Assembly (NCBI GenBank): GCA_947631805.1
Contig: CANRNA010000101.1
Location: forward strand, 1-6,589
Direction of reading: 5' to 3'
Source: an uncultured Oscillospiraceae bacterium
Lineage (GTDB): Bacteria > Bacillota > Clostridia > Oscillospirales > Oscillospiraceae
Length of the DNA stretch: 6,589 nt
Each line of letters begins with the position of its first letter. Positions within the stretch are counted from its first letter, which is position 1. Shown one piece after another: positions 5,858 through 6,589 of this stretch. The translations under genes were made by a program, and so were the position numbers. Under the pieces are notes generated by a model, which was not told the origin of the DNA, made no database searches, and worked only from the letters and a program-made list of their open reading frames with translations.

Positions 5858-5912
5858 ATCCCAAACCCCTCTGTTTAATATGATAAGGTGTCAAACCAAT
5901 TCGCTCTCTTGT

Positions 5913-6545
5913 TTATTTCCGCTCGCCCGCCACGTGTACCAGGCCGTTTTCCACCTTCAGCTGGCCCTGGCAGTACATGGCGATGGCCTTGGGCAGGAGC
6001 TTCCACTCCGCCTCCTCCATGATCCGCCGCTGCAAGGTCTTGGGGGTGTCCCCCTCCCAGACCTCCACCGCCTGCTGCAAGATGATGGGCCCGCCGTTCT
6101 CGGCGGTGACGAAGTAGGCCGTGGCGCCCGACAGCTTCACCCCCGCCTCGATGGCCCGCTCGTAAGGCTCCATGGAGTTCATGTCGCTGTCCCCGAAGGC
6201 GGGCAGCAGGCTGGGGCACACGTTCACGATGCGGTTTTCGTACATCCGCAGCATCCCCTGGCCCAGCGGCTGTATATAGCCCGCCAGGGCCACCAGGTCC
6301 GTGTCCAGGTCCTGGAGCTTCTGCTCCACCGCCGTGTTGAAGGACTGGATGTTGGGGAACAGGGACCGGTCCACCACATAGGTGGGCAGATTGGCGCTCT
6401 TGGCCCGGATCAGGGCGTATGCCTCCGGGTCGGAGGAGATGACCGCCGTCAGCTCACAGTTGGGAATCTCTCCGAACAGATGGGAATCCATGATCGCCTG
6501 TAAATTCGTCCCCCCGCCGGAGACAAGCACTACCGTTTTTACCAT
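5913..6545 (-). CDS. PurN-like formyltransferase with altered catalytic residues
   Basis: A 210-residue homologue of phosphoribosylglycinamide formyltransferase, which in purine synthesis transfers formyl from 10-formyl-THF to GAR. Family landmarks are present: SGGGTNLQ (9-16) for the ribotide phosphate, LVALAGYIQPL (84-94), NVCPSLLPAF (108-117), FVTAENGGPIILQ (145-157), and a C-terminal EGDTP...EEAEWKLLPKAI segment typical of clostridial forms. Against E. coli PurN, Asn106 is kept (Asn108), but catalytic His108 is Cys110 and catalytic Asp144 is Asn150; the loop usually carrying a GLxxH-type motif reads DSDMNSMEPY. Length and frame are intact, so it is not a decayed pseudogene. ATG 6545 was chosen: AGAGAGG lies 11 nt upstream, whereas the in-frame GTG at 6557 abuts that site. 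It may be a divergent paralogue with another substrate or reduced activity. The SH3b gene follows. Confidence 0.82.
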   Translation of the reverse strand: MVKTVVLVSGGGTNLQAIMDSHLFGEIPNCELTAVISSDPEAYALIRAKSANLPTYVVDRSLFPNIQSFNTAVEQKLQDLDTDLVALAGYIQPLGQGMLRMYENRIVNVCPSLLPAFGDSDMNSMEPYERAIEAGVKLSGATAYFVTAENGGPIILQQAVEVWEGDTPKTLQRRIMEEAEWKLLPKAIAMYCQGQLKVENGLVHVAGERK

Positions 6546-6589
6546 GAACAGCGGCACCTCTCTTTCTCTTCCCCGAGCCGCCCCGCATA

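Noticed and set aside
5127..6503. 458-codon open frame on the plus strand opposite the SH3b and PurN-like genes
   Set aside because: It spans two recognised minus-strand genes and the gap between them, so it is an antisense artefact of GC-rich codon positions.
6539..6589. C-terminal end of an upstream minus-strand gene whose TAA (6541-6539) would overlap the PurN-like start
   Set aside because: The frame is open for 16 codons to the window edge and would give a coupling-type ATGGTAA overlap, but 16 residues (YAGRLGEEKERCRCSW) match nothing I recognise; too short to support.

Overview
The window is about 60-65% G+C with strong Gram-positive Shine-Dalgarno sites and textbook sigma-A promoters (TTGAC- and TATAAT-type hexamers 17 bp apart). 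Gene content fits a high-GC member of the Clostridia, most plausibly an Oscillospiraceae-type gut anaerobe: an archaeal/eukaryal-type ProS, a HAAS (DUF1700) membrane protein, an S24-type repressor and a zinc-ribbon/SH3b surface protein. This taxonomic call is an inference from gene families and composition, not from a marker gene search.

Layout. (1) Positions 1-464, minus strand: 5' part of a prolyl-tRNA synthetase that runs off the left edge. (2) Positions 465-642: a compact divergent promoter region whose two -35 boxes are the arms of one palindrome. (3) Positions 643-3013, plus strand: a likely three-gene operon of a HAAS-domain membrane protein, a small single-span membrane protein and a class I/II PLP aminotransferase. 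(4) Positions 3014-3118: two very stable tandem hairpins between convergent genes. (5) Positions 3119-4479: a divergent pair made of an XRE/S24 (LexA- or CI-like, self-cleaving) repressor on the minus strand and a small sigma-70-region-4-like (ArpU/RinA/DUF1492-like) protein on the plus strand, separated by two promoters and four regularly spaced CGGGA operators. (6) Positions 4491-4524: a bidirectional intrinsic terminator. (7) Positions 4532-6545, minus strand: a PurN-like formyltransferase followed 55 bp later by a zinc-ribbon, single-span, triple-SH3b protein.

How the parts work together. The most distinctive unit is the repressor/sigma-like pair. It has the architecture of a temperate-phage lysogeny switch (self-cleaving repressor, divergent promoters, operator array, positive-regulator-like target), yet no phage structural, replication or integration gene is visible around it. 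Operator centres lie 33, 32 and 33 bp apart, roughly three helical turns, and cover parts of both promoters. The second notable item is the PurN homologue: it keeps the fold landmarks and the Asn of the active site, but the catalytic His is Cys and the catalytic Asp is Asn, so it may not be an ordinary GAR transformylase. No CRISPR array, insertion sequence, tRNA or rRNA gene was seen, and no stretch over 300 bases lacks a gene.
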